The notes below the pieces were generated by a model. It did no database searches. It was not told where the DNA came from and worked only from the letters and a program-made list of their open reading frames with translations. Shown here piece by piece: positions 1-9,923 of a stretch of DNA of 64,000 nucleotides (the stretch's first letter is position 1; the number at the start of each line of letters is the position of its first letter). The stretch lies in the NCBI GenBank assembly GCA_903632075.3, contig CAHIKZ030003516.1:893501-957500 (forward strand), given 5' to 3'. This stretch comes from Acanthosepion pharaonis. Its lineage: Eukaryota; Mollusca; Cephalopoda; Sepiida; Sepiidae. The position numbers and the translations under genes were made by a program.

Positions 1-334
1 TACAATAATTTGGGAAGTTTGGCAAGACTTTATTTTTTTCTTTCTCATGGAACCAAAAGGGAACTAATACTAAAGAATTTAATTGTTAATATTTTATTTC
101 TGAACTATCTCCAAGCATTTTATTGATTCATTAACTTTTAAAAGATTGTTGCTGTAATGTCTAGCTTAAGGAAAATAAAACTTCAGATTTTCTTTTATTC
201 CATCTTTTAATCATCAAATCCGGTGTTGTGTCATTCTTTCTTGATTTCGGCATCTGAGGAAACCTGAGATGACATTCATAGATGATCCATTAAAATTTAT
301 CACGGCGCAATTTTGTTACTTTAGTAACAGGGAC

Positions 335-372
335 CCAACTTTCCTTGCTTCGTCCACAGCAAGGAAAGTTGG
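335..372. repeat. 15-bp perfect hairpin at LINE 5' edge
   Basis: The arm CCAACTTTCCTTGCT (335-349) is the exact reverse complement of 358-372, with an 8-nt loop. The right arm is LINE sequence (AGGAAAGTTGGCTCC encodes ARKVGS), so the left arm looks like a short inverted copy made at the truncation point, as in twin-primed LINE insertions. Confidence 0.75.
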
Positions 373-965
373 CTCCTGTGCCGCGCCAGGAAATTTTTCT
401 CCCTGGAATCAATCCTCCAGATCTACAAATCAACAATTCGCCCTTGCATGGAGTACTGCTGCCATATATGGTCTGGAGCCCCTTCTATTTGCCTCGGGAT
501 ACTTGATAGGCTCCAGAGGCAGATATGCAATATAATTGGCCCTGATCTGGCATCTCGTCTACAGACACTTTCTCACAGACGCGCCGTCGCCTCTCTCTGT
601 CTGTTTTTTTCCCAGACTTCATGAGTTCAAGCGCCTGATGAGGCTGGCATCCCGCTCTCACTCCTTCACTGTCGAAACTCCTAAATGTAGCCGTCTCTTC
701 TATTCCAATAGCTTCATGTCTCGCACCTCTTGCCTGTGGAACTCCCTTCCCTATTCTAGTTTCCCTGAGAGCTATAATCTCCAGCTATTCAAATGTACAA
801 TCGACACCTCCAGTTGCTTTGATGTATCCACTATCCTTCTCTTCATCCTTTCTTCTATCACTCCTATCTGATCTTGTTCTAAATTTTCTGTAACCCCTTG
901 CGTCATAGTGGCTTCCTGCCTTGCTTGGGGTGACACACAATGTACTTAATTCCTTGTGATCCAGC
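345..965 (+). pseudogene. Jockey-like LINE 3' end (family J1), decayed
   Basis: The translated pieces ARKVGSCAA, IIGPDLASRLQTLSHRRAVA and LWNSLP correspond to the C-terminal part of the reverse transcriptase ORF of the commonest LINE here (consensus pieces: ARKVGSLCRARQFF, IQRRICNIIGPDLASQLQ, LWNSLPASCFP). Frameshifts break it. After the stop comes the typical 3' UTR ending in the TAACCCCTTGCGTC / TTGCTTGGGGTGA signature near 890-935. It is 5'-truncated, as usual for LINEs, and lies in or beyond the intron downstream of the 1317-1487 exon. Confidence 0.7.
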
Positions 966-1316
966 AGATCCAACTTTGACATTGAGAAGATCTCTTTGGC
1001 CAGGGATCAAAGGACAGTTCTGCCTTATGCTAGTAACCAGATTGCAGTTGGTGAAGTGATAAGAGGGTATTTAGCAACGTGACCAAGGCTATATCTGGGA
1101 CTAGTCAGCTTAAGGTCAGAAAATTCTTAAAACAGGTTTTCAGGAAAATGGTCCATTGTTATTGATCTTTCTAGTACCAATGGGAATTTCCTTCCAAACC
1201 TTTTGTTAAAAGTAGTGTGGAATGCTAACAGTTTTGTTATATCATTATTTTCCTTTCTGGATATTCATTTTAATTGTTTCTGCTGTTGAAAGAATTTGAA
1301 CACATAAGAAACTTAC
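966..1316. other. Intron sequence, nothing recognised
   Basis: No coding or repeat similarity was noticed between the LINE 3' end and the EVI5 exon. Confidence 0.5.
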
Positions 1317-1487
1317 TCGTTCTTTGATCTCAAGGATGAGCTCATCAGCTTCTTGCAGTTTTCTTTGCGTTTCTGCCAACTGCTGTTTATTAGATGCAAA
1401 CTGATTCTTTAGCATAAACGTTTCCTCTGCTTCTTGGGCTCTTGTCACCTGGTCTTGAATCAGACGATCGGCTAGAGAGGCAGATTC
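1317..1487 (-). CDS. EVI5: EVI5-like RabGAP, coiled-coil exon (third visible exon)
   Basis: The exon is 171 nt, exactly 57 codons, phase 0 at both ends. It begins ESASLADRLIQDQVTRAQEA and ends LILEIKER. The acceptor is a long T-rich tract ending in ttccag, and the donor is CGA|gtaagt. The start matches what I remember of the coiled coil of vertebrate EVI5 and EVI5L (ESASLADRLIQGQVTRAQEAEE), which follows the TBC domain. The later half is heptad-like and charge-rich, as expected of a coiled coil, but is more diverged. EVI5 proteins are TBC-domain Rab GAPs linked to Rab11 traffic and cytokinesis; the catalytic domain is not in this window. Ortholog assignment is strong for the EVI5 family, but EVI5 versus EVI5L cannot be separated. 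The next downstream exon is not visible between 1 and 1316. Confidence 0.9.
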
Positions 1488-1664
1488 CTGGAATAAAAAA
1501 AATAGAAATAAAAAACATCAAAAAGAAAATGTACAAATTAAAAAAGAAAAAAAAAATGCAAATGTTCAAATGCAGCAAAGATGCATTTCTAAACCAGATT
1601 CTTTTTTGCCTTTGTGGGTGATGAGTTATTTTCTATCCTACAACCCTTTTCTTCCTAAGAATGG

Positions 1665-1830
1665 CTACTTTGTGAAGCAGACTCCCGAGAAGATGCTTCC
1701 CAGATAACTAGAATCTGAGCCTCTTCAAATATAGGGTCAATCATTATCTATCTTACATATCCTCAATCTGCAAGCTCATTCAGTAACCCTCTACCTTGAG
1801 TGGCTCTTGTGTCTGAATCTACATATGGAA
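1665..1830 (+). pseudogene. Fragment of second jockey-like LINE (family J2) 3' end
   Basis: The segment from GAAGCAGACTCCCGAGAAG through CCTCTACCTTGAGTGGCTCT matches, in order, the 3' end also seen at 25060-25285 (+) and inverted at 27470-27700 and 35555-35790. It is a short, strongly decayed relic. Confidence 0.55.
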
Positions 1831-1844
1831 GAGTGATGCATAGA

Positions 1845-2523
1845 ATGCAAAAATGGGACAAGTTACACATTTAAAATTGTGCTGTAAAGTAGGTAGTTTG
1901 TTTGTCTGGATATACCCAGGGTACTTGACAATAGTCTTTAACCAGTGCCATATATACATATAGACTAGAATGGGATGCAGCCCAGGGGTTCCTAAGGGTC
2001 CTCAAGTCTTGGAGCCCCAGATAAAACTATAAAATAATGATGTAAGATCAGAGGAAATTTGTTTATTTTCAGATTTAATTATACTCCTTTGGACCAATTT
2101 GAAACAATTTAGAGTATTTGTGCCCCCTCTCATTGAAGTGAGTCATTTAAATTTGATGAGGCCCCTAGAAAGGGGCCCCCATTTAGATTTTGATGCATCT
2201 TTTTTTATATACATATCAATTTTTGATGTAGCTTTTTTTAGTTTTGCATAATTTTGTCTACTTTGGCCAATTTTACACTTTACCGAACACAGATATGAAG
2301 TAAGTATATATATATATATATATATCTCAGCATACAACGTGACTGTTTAACCGTAAAAAGTTCCCCCCAGAATAGGGGGCCATCTTATACTCTGGGTACA
2401 AAATGTGAACCTTAGAATGTGAAAATGGTACAAGATAAATTACACATTTATAATTGTGCTGTAAAGTAGGTAGTTCGTTTATCTGGATGTACCCAGGGTA
2501 CTTGACAATAGTCTGTAATCACT
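1845..2523 (+). repeat. 95-bp direct repeat pair
   Basis: Positions about 1845-1944 and 2411-2523 share long stretches including GTGCTGTAAAGTAGGTAGTT and CCCAGGGTACTTGACAATAG. Spacing is about 577 bp. The sequence between them is AT-rich with a (TA)n tract at 2306-2324 and no recognised gene. This suggests two copies or two termini of one element. Confidence 0.65.
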
Positions 2524-2694
2524 TTTTTTTTTTGCAACAAGGATGAAAGAAACTATGATTCTCTTTCCAACATGGAATATGGTACCATAATGATTTCTGT
2601 ACAATTAACAAAACAGTGGAGTAGTTATGCTCACTCTATTTCAATACTGATCATTATTTCATGTCATAACAATTATAAACTCTACCAAATATGA

Positions 2695-3588
2695 CTCGTT
2701 GCGCCTTCTTGGTTTAATACATATTGAATCCATTGCTAGGTTTGCCGCTAAGAAAGTTGGTTCATTGTGTTGTGCTAAACAATTTTTCTCTTCAGAATCT
2801 ATTTTGCAGATTTATAAGTCTACCATTCTTCCATGCTTTGAATATTGTTGCCACATCTAGTCTGGTGCTTCTGCTATATATTTAGAGTTTCTTGATAAAA
2901 TTCAAAGAAGAATCAGTAATATTATTGGTCCTGACCTGGCATCTCAGCTTCAGTCATGTTCCCACTGCTGTAATGTAGCTTCCTTGTGCCTTTTCTATAA
3001 ATACTTTCATGGAAAACAATCAAGGAAGGTACCTTACAGGTTTAATGTGAAACAAGATTTACAGCTGAATAATAGCTAATATAATATTTCTCAGAATTAT
3101 TCTGAGAAATTTAACAATACATATATATATATATATATATGATTATTGTTGCTATTATGCAGCTGTAACTCTTGTTTCACATTAAACCCGTAAGGTACCT
3201 TCCTTGATTGTTTTCTATAAATATTTTCATGGTTCGGATAAGCTCTTTGCTATGCTACCTAGACTTTAAGCACAATACTAGATTGGTGGTAAGGTCTCAT
3301 CACTTCTCAGTTGAATTGGCTAGATCTAGCTGTAAGTTCTATGCTAACAGTTTCTTTATACAAACTTATTCTCACTTGTGGAACTTTTTTCTTGCTTTCC
3401 AGCCAACTTTGATCTTCAAAAATTTAAATGCAATGTCAATCGTTATCTACTGTCTTGATTACTCCTCTATTCTTCTCACTCCCTAATGTTTATCTTTTTA
3501 ATTTTTCTTTCACACTTAGTAACTGCTTGTGTCTTAGTGGCTTTATTGCCTTGCTTGGGGGGTGATATGATGAGAAAAAGAGAAATGA
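2695..3588 (+). pseudogene. J1 LINE 3' half, split by a hairpin element
   Basis: The first part (2695-3016) encodes IESIARFAAKKVGSLCCA, YCCHI, YLEFLDKIQRRISNIIGPDL and ASLCLFYKYFHG. The second part (about 3212-3588) resumes at FYKYFHG and runs through a degenerate STRLVVRSHHFSVE, WNFFLAFQP and the 3' UTR. The two parts overlap by about 22 bp (TTTCTATAAATA and neighbours) on either side of a 195-bp insert. The element is antisense to EVI5 and its tail ends next to the exon 3596-3649 donor. Confidence 0.8.
3017..3211. mobile_element. Hairpin (foldback/MITE-like) insert with about 60-bp inverted ends
   Basis: CAATCAAGGAAGGTACCTTA at the left end is the reverse complement of the right end, and the arms continue through AGGTTTAATGTGAAACAAG and CAGCTG. 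The middle holds an inner palindrome (CTCAGAATTATTCTGAG) and (TA)n. It is flanked by about 22-bp near-identical LINE sequence, which is too long for a usual MITE target duplication. A related right half occurs at about 7005-7139. Confidence 0.75.
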
Positions 3589-3595
3589 TACTGAC

Positions 3596-3649
3596 CTTCT
3601 CTAAGTTTTCAATCCGCTGTCGTAACAGTCGGTTTTCTGTTCTCAGTCT
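3596..3649 (-). CDS. EVI5: EVI5-like RabGAP, coiled-coil exon (second visible exon)
   Basis: The exon is 54 nt, 18 codons, phase 0 at both ends, encoding RLRTENRLLRQRIENLEK. This is almost identical to the hallmark EVI5 segment RLRTENRLLKQRIETLEK as I remember it. The acceptor is cttttctttctttgcag and the donor is AAG|gtcagt, a less common donor than gtaagt. It joins the 1317-1487 exon in frame, giving ...ENLEK-ESASLADR..., which is continuous in the family. A jockey-like LINE ends within about ten bases of the donor, so only a few original intron bases remain there. Confidence 0.93.
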
Positions 3650-3934
3650 CTGCAAAGAAAAGAAAAGAATTTCATGAATATCAAGAAGGAACATTTAGTT
3701 AACATGTTGACAGCCAGCCGCAAGATAACTCATGGTTGGCTGTTTTTAGTATGCTGCCAACTATAAGTTATCTTATGCTTAGTATTATCTGATAAATTTT
3801 CATCTGCAGGTGTCAACAACAAGTTTATTCACAATAATACTTTCAATGTGAAAACACAATGTTAAAACTTCAGTTGAAACTACAAATCAGCTCATAAAAA
3901 ATTTTTATTGCCTAAGTTGGTTATTATATCGATC

Positions 3935-4075
3935 GATTGATTTGTTTTTGATGGCTTATCAACCTTTTGCAGGGTATATAAAGTCAGAAAATACTTTTAG
4001 ATTTTAAAAAATTGTGGAATAATAATGATTTACTAATACAACTAATTAACTCGTAGCTGGGACTGGGTTTCAGTA
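3935..4075 (-). repeat. SINE tail fragment (5S/tRNA SINE family)
   Basis: The segment ATGGCTTATCAACC ... AGTCAGAAAATACTTTTAGATT ... ACTCGTAGCTGGGA matches the 3' part of the longer SINE copies at 49885-50270, 55965-56385 and 59265-59920. Only the tail is present. Confidence 0.6.
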
Positions 4076-4374
4076 ATGAAGCTTTCAAGTTGTGGTAGAA
4101 AATCGCAAAGTCAAATACTCTGGTTCGACATGTAAGACAAGGCAAGGTATCTTTTAAAATGGACAGCAGAAGGATAACAAGAGAATGGGCATGTCATCGG
4201 AATATAATGATAATTCTGCATCTCAAAAATCCAAACAACAGAGACCAATTATTTTGGAATCCCCACTAAAGTATTCACCATACAAGATAAAAACTTCTTT
4301 TTGGCAAAGTCCTAGAATCTCTAATGAACTTCAAATTGTTTACACATCCTATCTTACAGTATATTCTTTCACAA

Positions 4375-5350
4375 AATCAATATGGCTTTTCCTTCTCTAG
4401 CTCAACTGCTGATGTGTTAACGGTTATTGCTGAAAGAGCCTATCAAGCTTTAAATATGAATGGAGAAGCTTGGGCTGTTGCTTTGGATATCTCAAAGGCA
4501 ATGGATAGGGTTTGGTATGCTGGTATTCTTCACAAGTTGAAAGGTTATGGCATTTCTGGATGAATTTTTGATTTGATTCAATCTTTCTTAAATTGCAAAA
4601 TGAATGTTGTTTTGAATGGCCACTCTTCTAGATCCTTTTCTATTAATGCAGGTATCCCCCAGGGCTCTATCCTTTGACCTGCATTGTTCTTAGTTTTCAT
4701 CAACTACCTTCCTAATGTCATCAGTTTTCAACTCTGTATCTATACTGATAAGCTATTTACTCCTGTCTTAATGGTAAGTTCTATGTGATCAAAATAACTG
4801 CTGATTTAAAAAATAACCTATAATGTTGTTAAGTTTTGGGGAAAAAAAGGGTTTGTGAATTTTAACATCTACAAAACAAAACTGCTCTCTTTTACTACCT
4901 CAGAGAACCTTTTTTGGCTTTCATCAGTATGGCTGATGCTAGCCTCCAGATCATTGTGCTTTCTTGGGCTAACATTTTCTACTGACATGAAGTGGAAAGA
5001 TTATATTGAATCAATTGGTAGGTCTGCTGCTAGGGAAATTGGTTCACTGTGTCATGCTAGATAACTTTTCTCACCAGAATCTATCCTACACATTTATAAG
5101 TCTACCGTTCAAATATTGCAGCCACATCTGGTCTGGTGCTTTATTTTGTATATTTAGAGATTCTAGATAGAATACAAAGAAAAATCTGCATTGTTATCAG
5201 TCATGAGCTGGCATCTCAGCTTCAACCAATTTCCCACTGCATCCCTGTGATTTTTCTATAAATATTTTCATGGTAATTATTCTGAAGAGCATTCCTCTTT
5301 GGTAACTGGACTTTACTAATTTAAGCTTAGTACTAGATTATTATTAACTA
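4375..5350 (+). pseudogene. J1 jockey-like LINE: RT palm through C-terminus, decayed
   Basis: This is the longest RT piece of J1. It has QYGF (4378), STADVLTVIAERAYQALNMN, AVALDISKAMDRVWYAGIL (motif A region, D of DIS present), LNGHSS, INAGIPQGSIL (motif B) and YTDKL where the YADD catalytic motif is expected, so the key aspartates are altered. The C-terminal part follows: NFNIYKTKLLSF, DMKWKDYIESIGRSAAREIG and SAILH/YLEILDRIQRKI-like pieces, broken by stops. I assign it to the jockey-type LINEs by motif order. No intact reading frame remains. Confidence 0.85.
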
Positions 5351-5690
5351 TTAGTATCTGCCAAAAATATTTTCACCTTTTACTTTCCTTTATTTCAAAA
5401 TTTATTTCATGTACATATCTAAAAACAATCTATGACTCCACAATGTATATATATGTATATACGTATATTGTGGTGCCCATAAAGAAATATATAAATAAAA
5501 AAAGAAATAATTATGCTGTCATGGTGTTGTGTCCATAAAAAAAAATAAATAAAAATTAATTATAGTGTCAAAAATAATTACAATAAAATAATTATAACAA
5601 TTTTAACTATCATTAATTTACTCATTCTAAACCAATGAGAATTGACCTCACTTTTCTCCTGTACACATGCAAACATGTGACATTCTCATT
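5276..5690 (+). repeat. Block duplicated at 9610-10410 (upstream copy)
   Basis: Sequence following the J1 relic (TGGTAATTATTCTGAAGAGC, CTTTATTTCAAAATTTATTT, GTATATACGTATATTGTGG, then CATAAAGAAATA and CTCACTTTTCTCCTGTACAC) recurs in the same order at 9610-10410. The downstream copy also carries an internal tandem duplication and a hairpin. Confidence 0.75.
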
Positions 5691-6147
5691 ATTGGAAAAG
5701 CAGTTCACGCAGCCAGGTCATTAACATGTGCATCAATAAAAATTTCTTTTTTCCTTTTTCAGGCCATAATAGTAACATTTATCTTTCGGGACTCAACAAA
5801 AATTCAAGCTAAGAAAAGCCCAGACACTTCTTATATTTTTCCAACTAAGTTATCTGGGCACTCATATACACACACATCTATAAAAAATTATACGAGAAAG
5901 ATTGATAACACTTTGTTTATTATTTATCTTATCCTTGTGTCAGATTCCAATTCATATTTGATCTCAAACTCACAATTTTACTCCGTATTAATGTCTTTCA
6001 TATCTCCAACACCAAATAACAACCAGATAATACTCATTTTGCTGTTTCCATGTCTGTTTCACATTTTTATGAGTATTTTTGTATATTTAAGTGTTAGGAG
6101 GTTTATAATTATTTATACAGAGTTATAACTCACCTACAATATGTATG

Positions 6148-6152
<5 letters not shown>
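5690..6152. other. AT-rich intron, nothing recognised
   Basis: An open frame of 153 codons (5667-6128, +) exists here but has no recognised domain and low-complexity composition. I treat it as chance. Confidence 0.5.

Positions 6153-6205
<53 letters not shown>
6153..6205. repeat. (TA)n microsatellite
   Basis: About 26 TA units directly abut the 3' end (minus orientation) of the tRNA-headed SINE, so it may have grown from the SINE tail. Confidence 0.95.
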
Positions 6206-6210
<5 letters not shown>

Positions 6211-6716
6211 GGACAAATCTGACAATTATTTTAAGACATTTTATGTTTATACATTCTTTTTACAGATACAAATATTTAAGTAAATGCTCTGTTTATAATA
6301 AACAGTATTAAACAACATTTACTGGCCTGAATGTCTGAGAAATTTTCACAGAAAATATTCGTCCTCTGACAGGATTCGAACCTGTACCCTATACGGAACC
6401 GTCATTTAGCTTGACGTGCCTTTACCGATTTGGCCACAGAGGCGCGTTCGGTTATCAAGGTCGAATTTACTGTATTTAAACTTCAATCTTCCATGAATCT
6501 CTCACGTACATTCATATCTGCTCATGGCGTATCAAATGTAAACAAATGACGTCACACATTATGAAATGGACAAAGTCAAACAATTATTTTAAGACATTTT
6601 ATGTTTATACATTCTTTTATAGATACAAATATTTAAGTAAATGCTCTGTTTATAATAAACAGTATTAAACAACATTTACCGGCCTGAATGTCTGAGAAAT
6701 TTTCACAGAAAATATT
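6206..6716 (-). mobile_element. tRNA-headed SINE, one and a half tandem units (357-bp period)
   Basis: Two near-identical 155-bp segments (6206-6360 and 6563-6716; both hold AAATGCTCTGTTTATAATAA and GCCTGAATGTCTGAGAAATT) flank a unique part with a tRNA-like head. On the minus strand the order is tail, unique leader, tRNA head, tail, (TA)n. Fragments of the tail recur at 9799-9950 and 10111-10190. A tRNA head plus conserved body plus simple-repeat end is the usual SINE layout. Confidence 0.75.
6361..6443 (-). tRNA. tRNA-like SINE head, class II (long variable arm), probably not a functional tRNA
   Basis: The 83-nt region folds as a class II tRNA. It has a 7-bp acceptor stem with one end mismatch (GCCTCTG / CAGAGGA), D arm GCC...GGC with GG in the loop, anticodon stem CGTCA/TGACG, a long variable arm (TTCCGTATAGGG) and a perfect T arm ACAGG-TTCGAAT-CCTGT. 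A and B box promoters are intact in form. The 7-nt anticodon loop AGCTAAA has G rather than T at position 33. It sits between direct repeats of a SINE body, so I take it as the SINE's Pol III head, related to Leu or Ser tRNA. A real tRNA gene is less likely. Confidence 0.6.
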
Positions 6717-6756
6717 TTTATGCATATATATATATATATATAAAAAAGACAACTGG

Positions 6757-6990
6757 AAAATAGTTCTTAGTCCTTGCTGATGCATTTCATCATTCAACTT
6801 TATCAGGGTAAGTGATGATAAATAAAACCAAAATGTTGTGTCGTTACATCAAATTCAAAAATTAAAAGAAAAAAAAAAAAACACGTTCCTATGCAAGCCT
6901 CTTTCTAAATATTGGTAACTTTTAAAGTCAGATGATGAAATGTGTCGGCAAGAATTAAGAACTATTTTCCAATTGTCTTTTTTTATCCAA
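6757..6990. repeat. Inverted pair with degenerate hammerhead-like core (Penelope terminal repeat relic)
   Basis: AAGACAACTGGAAAATAGTT near 6750 is inverted at about 6960-6980, and GCTGATGCATTTCATCATTC is inverted near 6930-6950. On the minus strand the first arm reads CTGATAAAGTTGAATGATGA then AATGCATCAGC, in the order core, stem II, GAAA-like, short stem III. Stem II and stem I are poor, so this is a decayed copy. Confidence 0.5.
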
Positions 6991-7004
6991 TTGTCTTATC
7001 TTCA

Positions 7005-7024
7005 GAATTATTCTGAGAAATTTT

Positions 7025-7073
<49 letters not shown>

Positions 7074-7830
7074 TATTGTTGCTATTATTCAGCTGTAACT
7101 CTTGTTTCACATTAAACCTGTAAGTTACCTTCCTTGAATGTTTTCTATAAATATTTTCATGGTAATTGCTCTGATGAGCTTTCCTTTTACTCATTGGGGT
7201 TAACTTTTAGAATTGTTGTTTTATTCCCTTCCCCCCACAGACAACGAATTGTAATATGGGGACTAGTTAGTATTTTCATAGAGACAAAGAGGTATTATGG
7301 TGGTTGTAGTAAGAAAGGTACGAATGAATGTGTTGTTTTGGTGTAAGGAATATTGTTTCGTAAGATTGGGTCAGTGTTTGCGGCTAGCTAAGTTATAGTT
7401 AAGACAGAAGAAGACCGTTCTTTCCCCAATCCCCTTTTCGGCCTTGTGCCACATTTCTGTATTAAACAGAATAAATATCGCTTTCCTTTTTGGTACATTG
7501 TCATTATGAATTTAATTGCAATACTTCATTGGCAACAATGTTTCATCATTTTACAGTTGAAATGGTTAGATACAATTGTAAGTTCTTTGTTAACAGTTCC
7601 TTCTCTCTTCACTTGTTGCTTGCAGAACTCTCTTCTAGTTTCTTGCTTTCCAATCAACTTTGATGTTCAAAAATTTAAATGCAATATCAATCATTATCCT
7701 CTGTCTTCTTAATTCCTGTTCTTTTATCGTATCTCTCTCCTTAATAGTGTTTTTTATTTTTCTCCTCACACTCAGTAACCCCTTGTGTTGGCTTTATTGC
7801 CTTGCATGGGGCGAAGATTAAAAAAAAAAG
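7005..7830 (+). pseudogene. Hairpin-element right half joined to J1 LINE 3' end, with a further insert
   Basis: The part 7005-7139 is the same hairpin-element right half as at 3085-3211, and it joins the LINE at the same base (TTTTCTATAAATATTTTCAT). LINE sequence is seen at 7140-7200 and resumes at about 7500 through the 3' UTR (TTGCATGGGGCGAAGATTAAA). The 7205-7495 piece between them is foreign. It contains polypyrimidine CCCTTCCCCCCACAG and AATAAATATCGC and could be a solo LTR, but I could not find clean ends. Confidence 0.65.
7029..7070. repeat. (TA)n microsatellite inside hairpin element
   Basis: About 21 TA units occupy the centre of the hairpin element, in the same place as in the copy at 3121-3140. 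Confidence 0.95.
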
Positions 7831-8458
7831 AAAAAAAAAGTCATTTTTTTTTATGTAGACAGAAATTAAAATGAAAGAGTGTATCTGACAAAGAGGGAGA
7901 TGGTAAATAATAGGGTCAGAGGTCATATGCGTAAAAAATTATGAACATCGGTAAATATGTAGTAACTTAAAAGTACTGCATATTTTTGTGGTACAGTAAC
8001 CAAAGGATTAAAAGATTGTCAAGGGTTATTGATATTATTGAGAAAAAAAAATTATAAAGAGCATTTTGCAATATAATACTCTCAAACACTGACCTTGGTT
8101 TTAGCCTTAATATATAATTCTTCTTTGATCTGCTATTAGATTACATAAATAAAAAAAACAATTCATCTACTAAAGGTAAAAAATAAATCCACAATTACTT
8201 ATGTAGGTGATGATAGAGAACAAATAATATAATGTCACGGCTGAATTATCAGAGGCTTTTTTTCCCACCTGGTGACATTTGCTTCAAAAAGTGTGTCACT
8301 TTGAAGACTTGTTGGTAATGGGTCAGATAAAGACATTCCAGGATGACATTAAGCAGAAAGAAAACTTAATATTTATGAAAGGAATAAAGATGAAAGAGAA
8401 AAAAACTGAAATAAAAGACAAAAATGAAGCTTGTACTACTAATAATTGAAGCATTGAC

Positions 8459-8504
<46 letters not shown>

Positions 8505-8750
8505 TAAATTCTGATATGAATAAAATATACCTGCAAAAGACAATATAAATAAAGATGAAGGAAAATTTTACCACCACTTTTCATCCTGATGGACTTTATG
8601 ATGCTAAATGTGGAGATTTTGCAACTTATATTTTTAAACAGAAACAGACTGGAAACAAGATATTGTTAAATTGGAAAATTTAATGTTTTTCTTCCAGTTT
8701 ATTTCTGTTTATAAATAAGAGTTGCAAAAAAAAAAAAAATAAAAAAAATA
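7830..8750. other. AT-rich intron with (TA)n at 8460-8498
   Basis: No gene or named repeat was recognised. AAACTTAATATTTATGAAAG and poly(A)-rich runs dominate. Confidence 0.5.
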
Positions 8751-8754
8751 AAAA

Positions 8755-9058
8755 AATGCCTTGTAAATTCTAACACGTCCAAAACAAGACTTTGTTCAAT
8801 GAATCACCATAGAAAACCATTCCTACCTTCTATCAGTATGGCTGATGCTAGCCCCCCAGGAAAGCAAGTCTTTGCACCCTCTTGGGCTTACAGTTTCCAC
8901 TGATATGAAATAGTGTGATTATATTGAATCAATTGAGAGTTCTACTGCTAGGAAAGTTGGTTTAGTGTGTCATGCTAGACAACTTTTCTTACCAAAATCT
9001 AAGTCTATCATTAATCTACGTAATGAACATTGCTGCATCATCTGATCTAGTGTTTCTG

Positions 9059-9135
<77 letters not shown>

Positions 9136-9472
9136 ATGAAAAACTAGGTAATCCATATGGGTAAACCTAAGGAGGATAAAATCCAGAGAGCTCAATGTAA
9201 ATCCAGAGCAAATAATTTAAATAAAAACAGACCACTTTAAGGTTCCATGTAATAAATTATTTCACCACAGCCCTTTTAAAGGACTACGGATCATCAGACT
9301 TTACTTCCAAAAAAAAAAATGAAAAGAAAATTTACACCTTTAAATTAAAGAAAATTTACACCTTTAAATTTTCTTTACATTTTTTTGTTTGGAAGTAAAG
9401 TCTGATGATCCGCAGTCCTTTTAAAAGGGCTGTGGTGAAATAATTTATTACATGGAACCTCAAAGTGGTCTG

Positions 9473-9509
<37 letters not shown>

Positions 9510-9720
9510 CAAAGAAGAAACTGTATCAACCATGACCTGGCATCTTGGCTTCAGTTATTTTCTCAATGTCATAACAAAGCTTCCCTGTGCCTTTTTTTAT
9601 AAATATTTTAACGGTAATTGTTCTGAAGAGCTTTCCTCTTTGGTAAGTGGACTTTAAGCTCAGTACTAGATTATTATTAAATATTAGGATCTACCAAAAA
9701 TATTTTCACTTTTTACAGAA
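8755..9720 (+). pseudogene. J1 LINE C-terminal part, split by an inverted-repeat insert
   Basis: The part 8755-9058 gives pieces such as SKTRLCS, PFLPSISMADAS and ESWFS. LINE sequence resumes at about 9505 (ATACAAAGAAGAAACTGTAT, DLASWLQ, ASLCLF) to about 9720. The break falls at the segment encoding YLEILDRIQRR, where an ATATAT stretch lies in the LINE itself, so the insert entered or expanded at a TA-rich target. Confidence 0.7.
9059..9503. mobile_element. Inverted-repeat element flanked by (TA)n/(GA)n
   Basis: Arms at about 9222-9320 and 9393-9478 are complementary (AGACCACTTTAAGGTTCCAT; TCATCAGACTTTACTTCC), separated by a duplicated ACACCTTTAAATTTTCTTTA-like spacer. The left end carries GGTAAACCTAAGGAGGATAAA and AGAGAGCTCAATG, which recur at 40920-41010 and 56965-57165. 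(TA)n covers 9059-9105, (GA)n 9105-9132 and (TA)n 9477-9503. Confidence 0.75.
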
Positions 9721-9798
9721 CTTTATTTCAAAGTTTATTTCATGTACATATCTAAAGAAAATCTATGACTCCACGATGTATAAATGAATATATATGTA

Positions 9799-9923
9799 TA
9801 TTTTTAAGACATTTTTATGTTATACATTCTTTTTATAGATACAAATATTTAAGTAAATGCTCTGTTTATATAAATATTTGTATCTATAAAAAGAATGTAT
9901 AACATAAAAATGTCTTAAAAATA
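9799..9923. repeat. 53-bp perfect inverted repeat (hairpin)
   Basis: Positions 9799-9851 are the exact reverse complement of 9871-9923, with a 19-nt loop. The arms are the SINE tail sequence (AAGACATTTTTATGTTATAC and neighbours), so two head-to-head copies were created. Confidence 0.9.

Noticed and set aside
5667..6128. 153-codon open frame (+)
   Set aside because: No recognised domain, hydrophobic AT-driven composition, no splice or promoter context; it passes through repeat sequence.
7205..7495. Solo LTR inside a LINE
   Set aside because: It has LTR-like composition and an AATAAA, but no clear TG...CA ends or target duplication, so only reported as a foreign insert.
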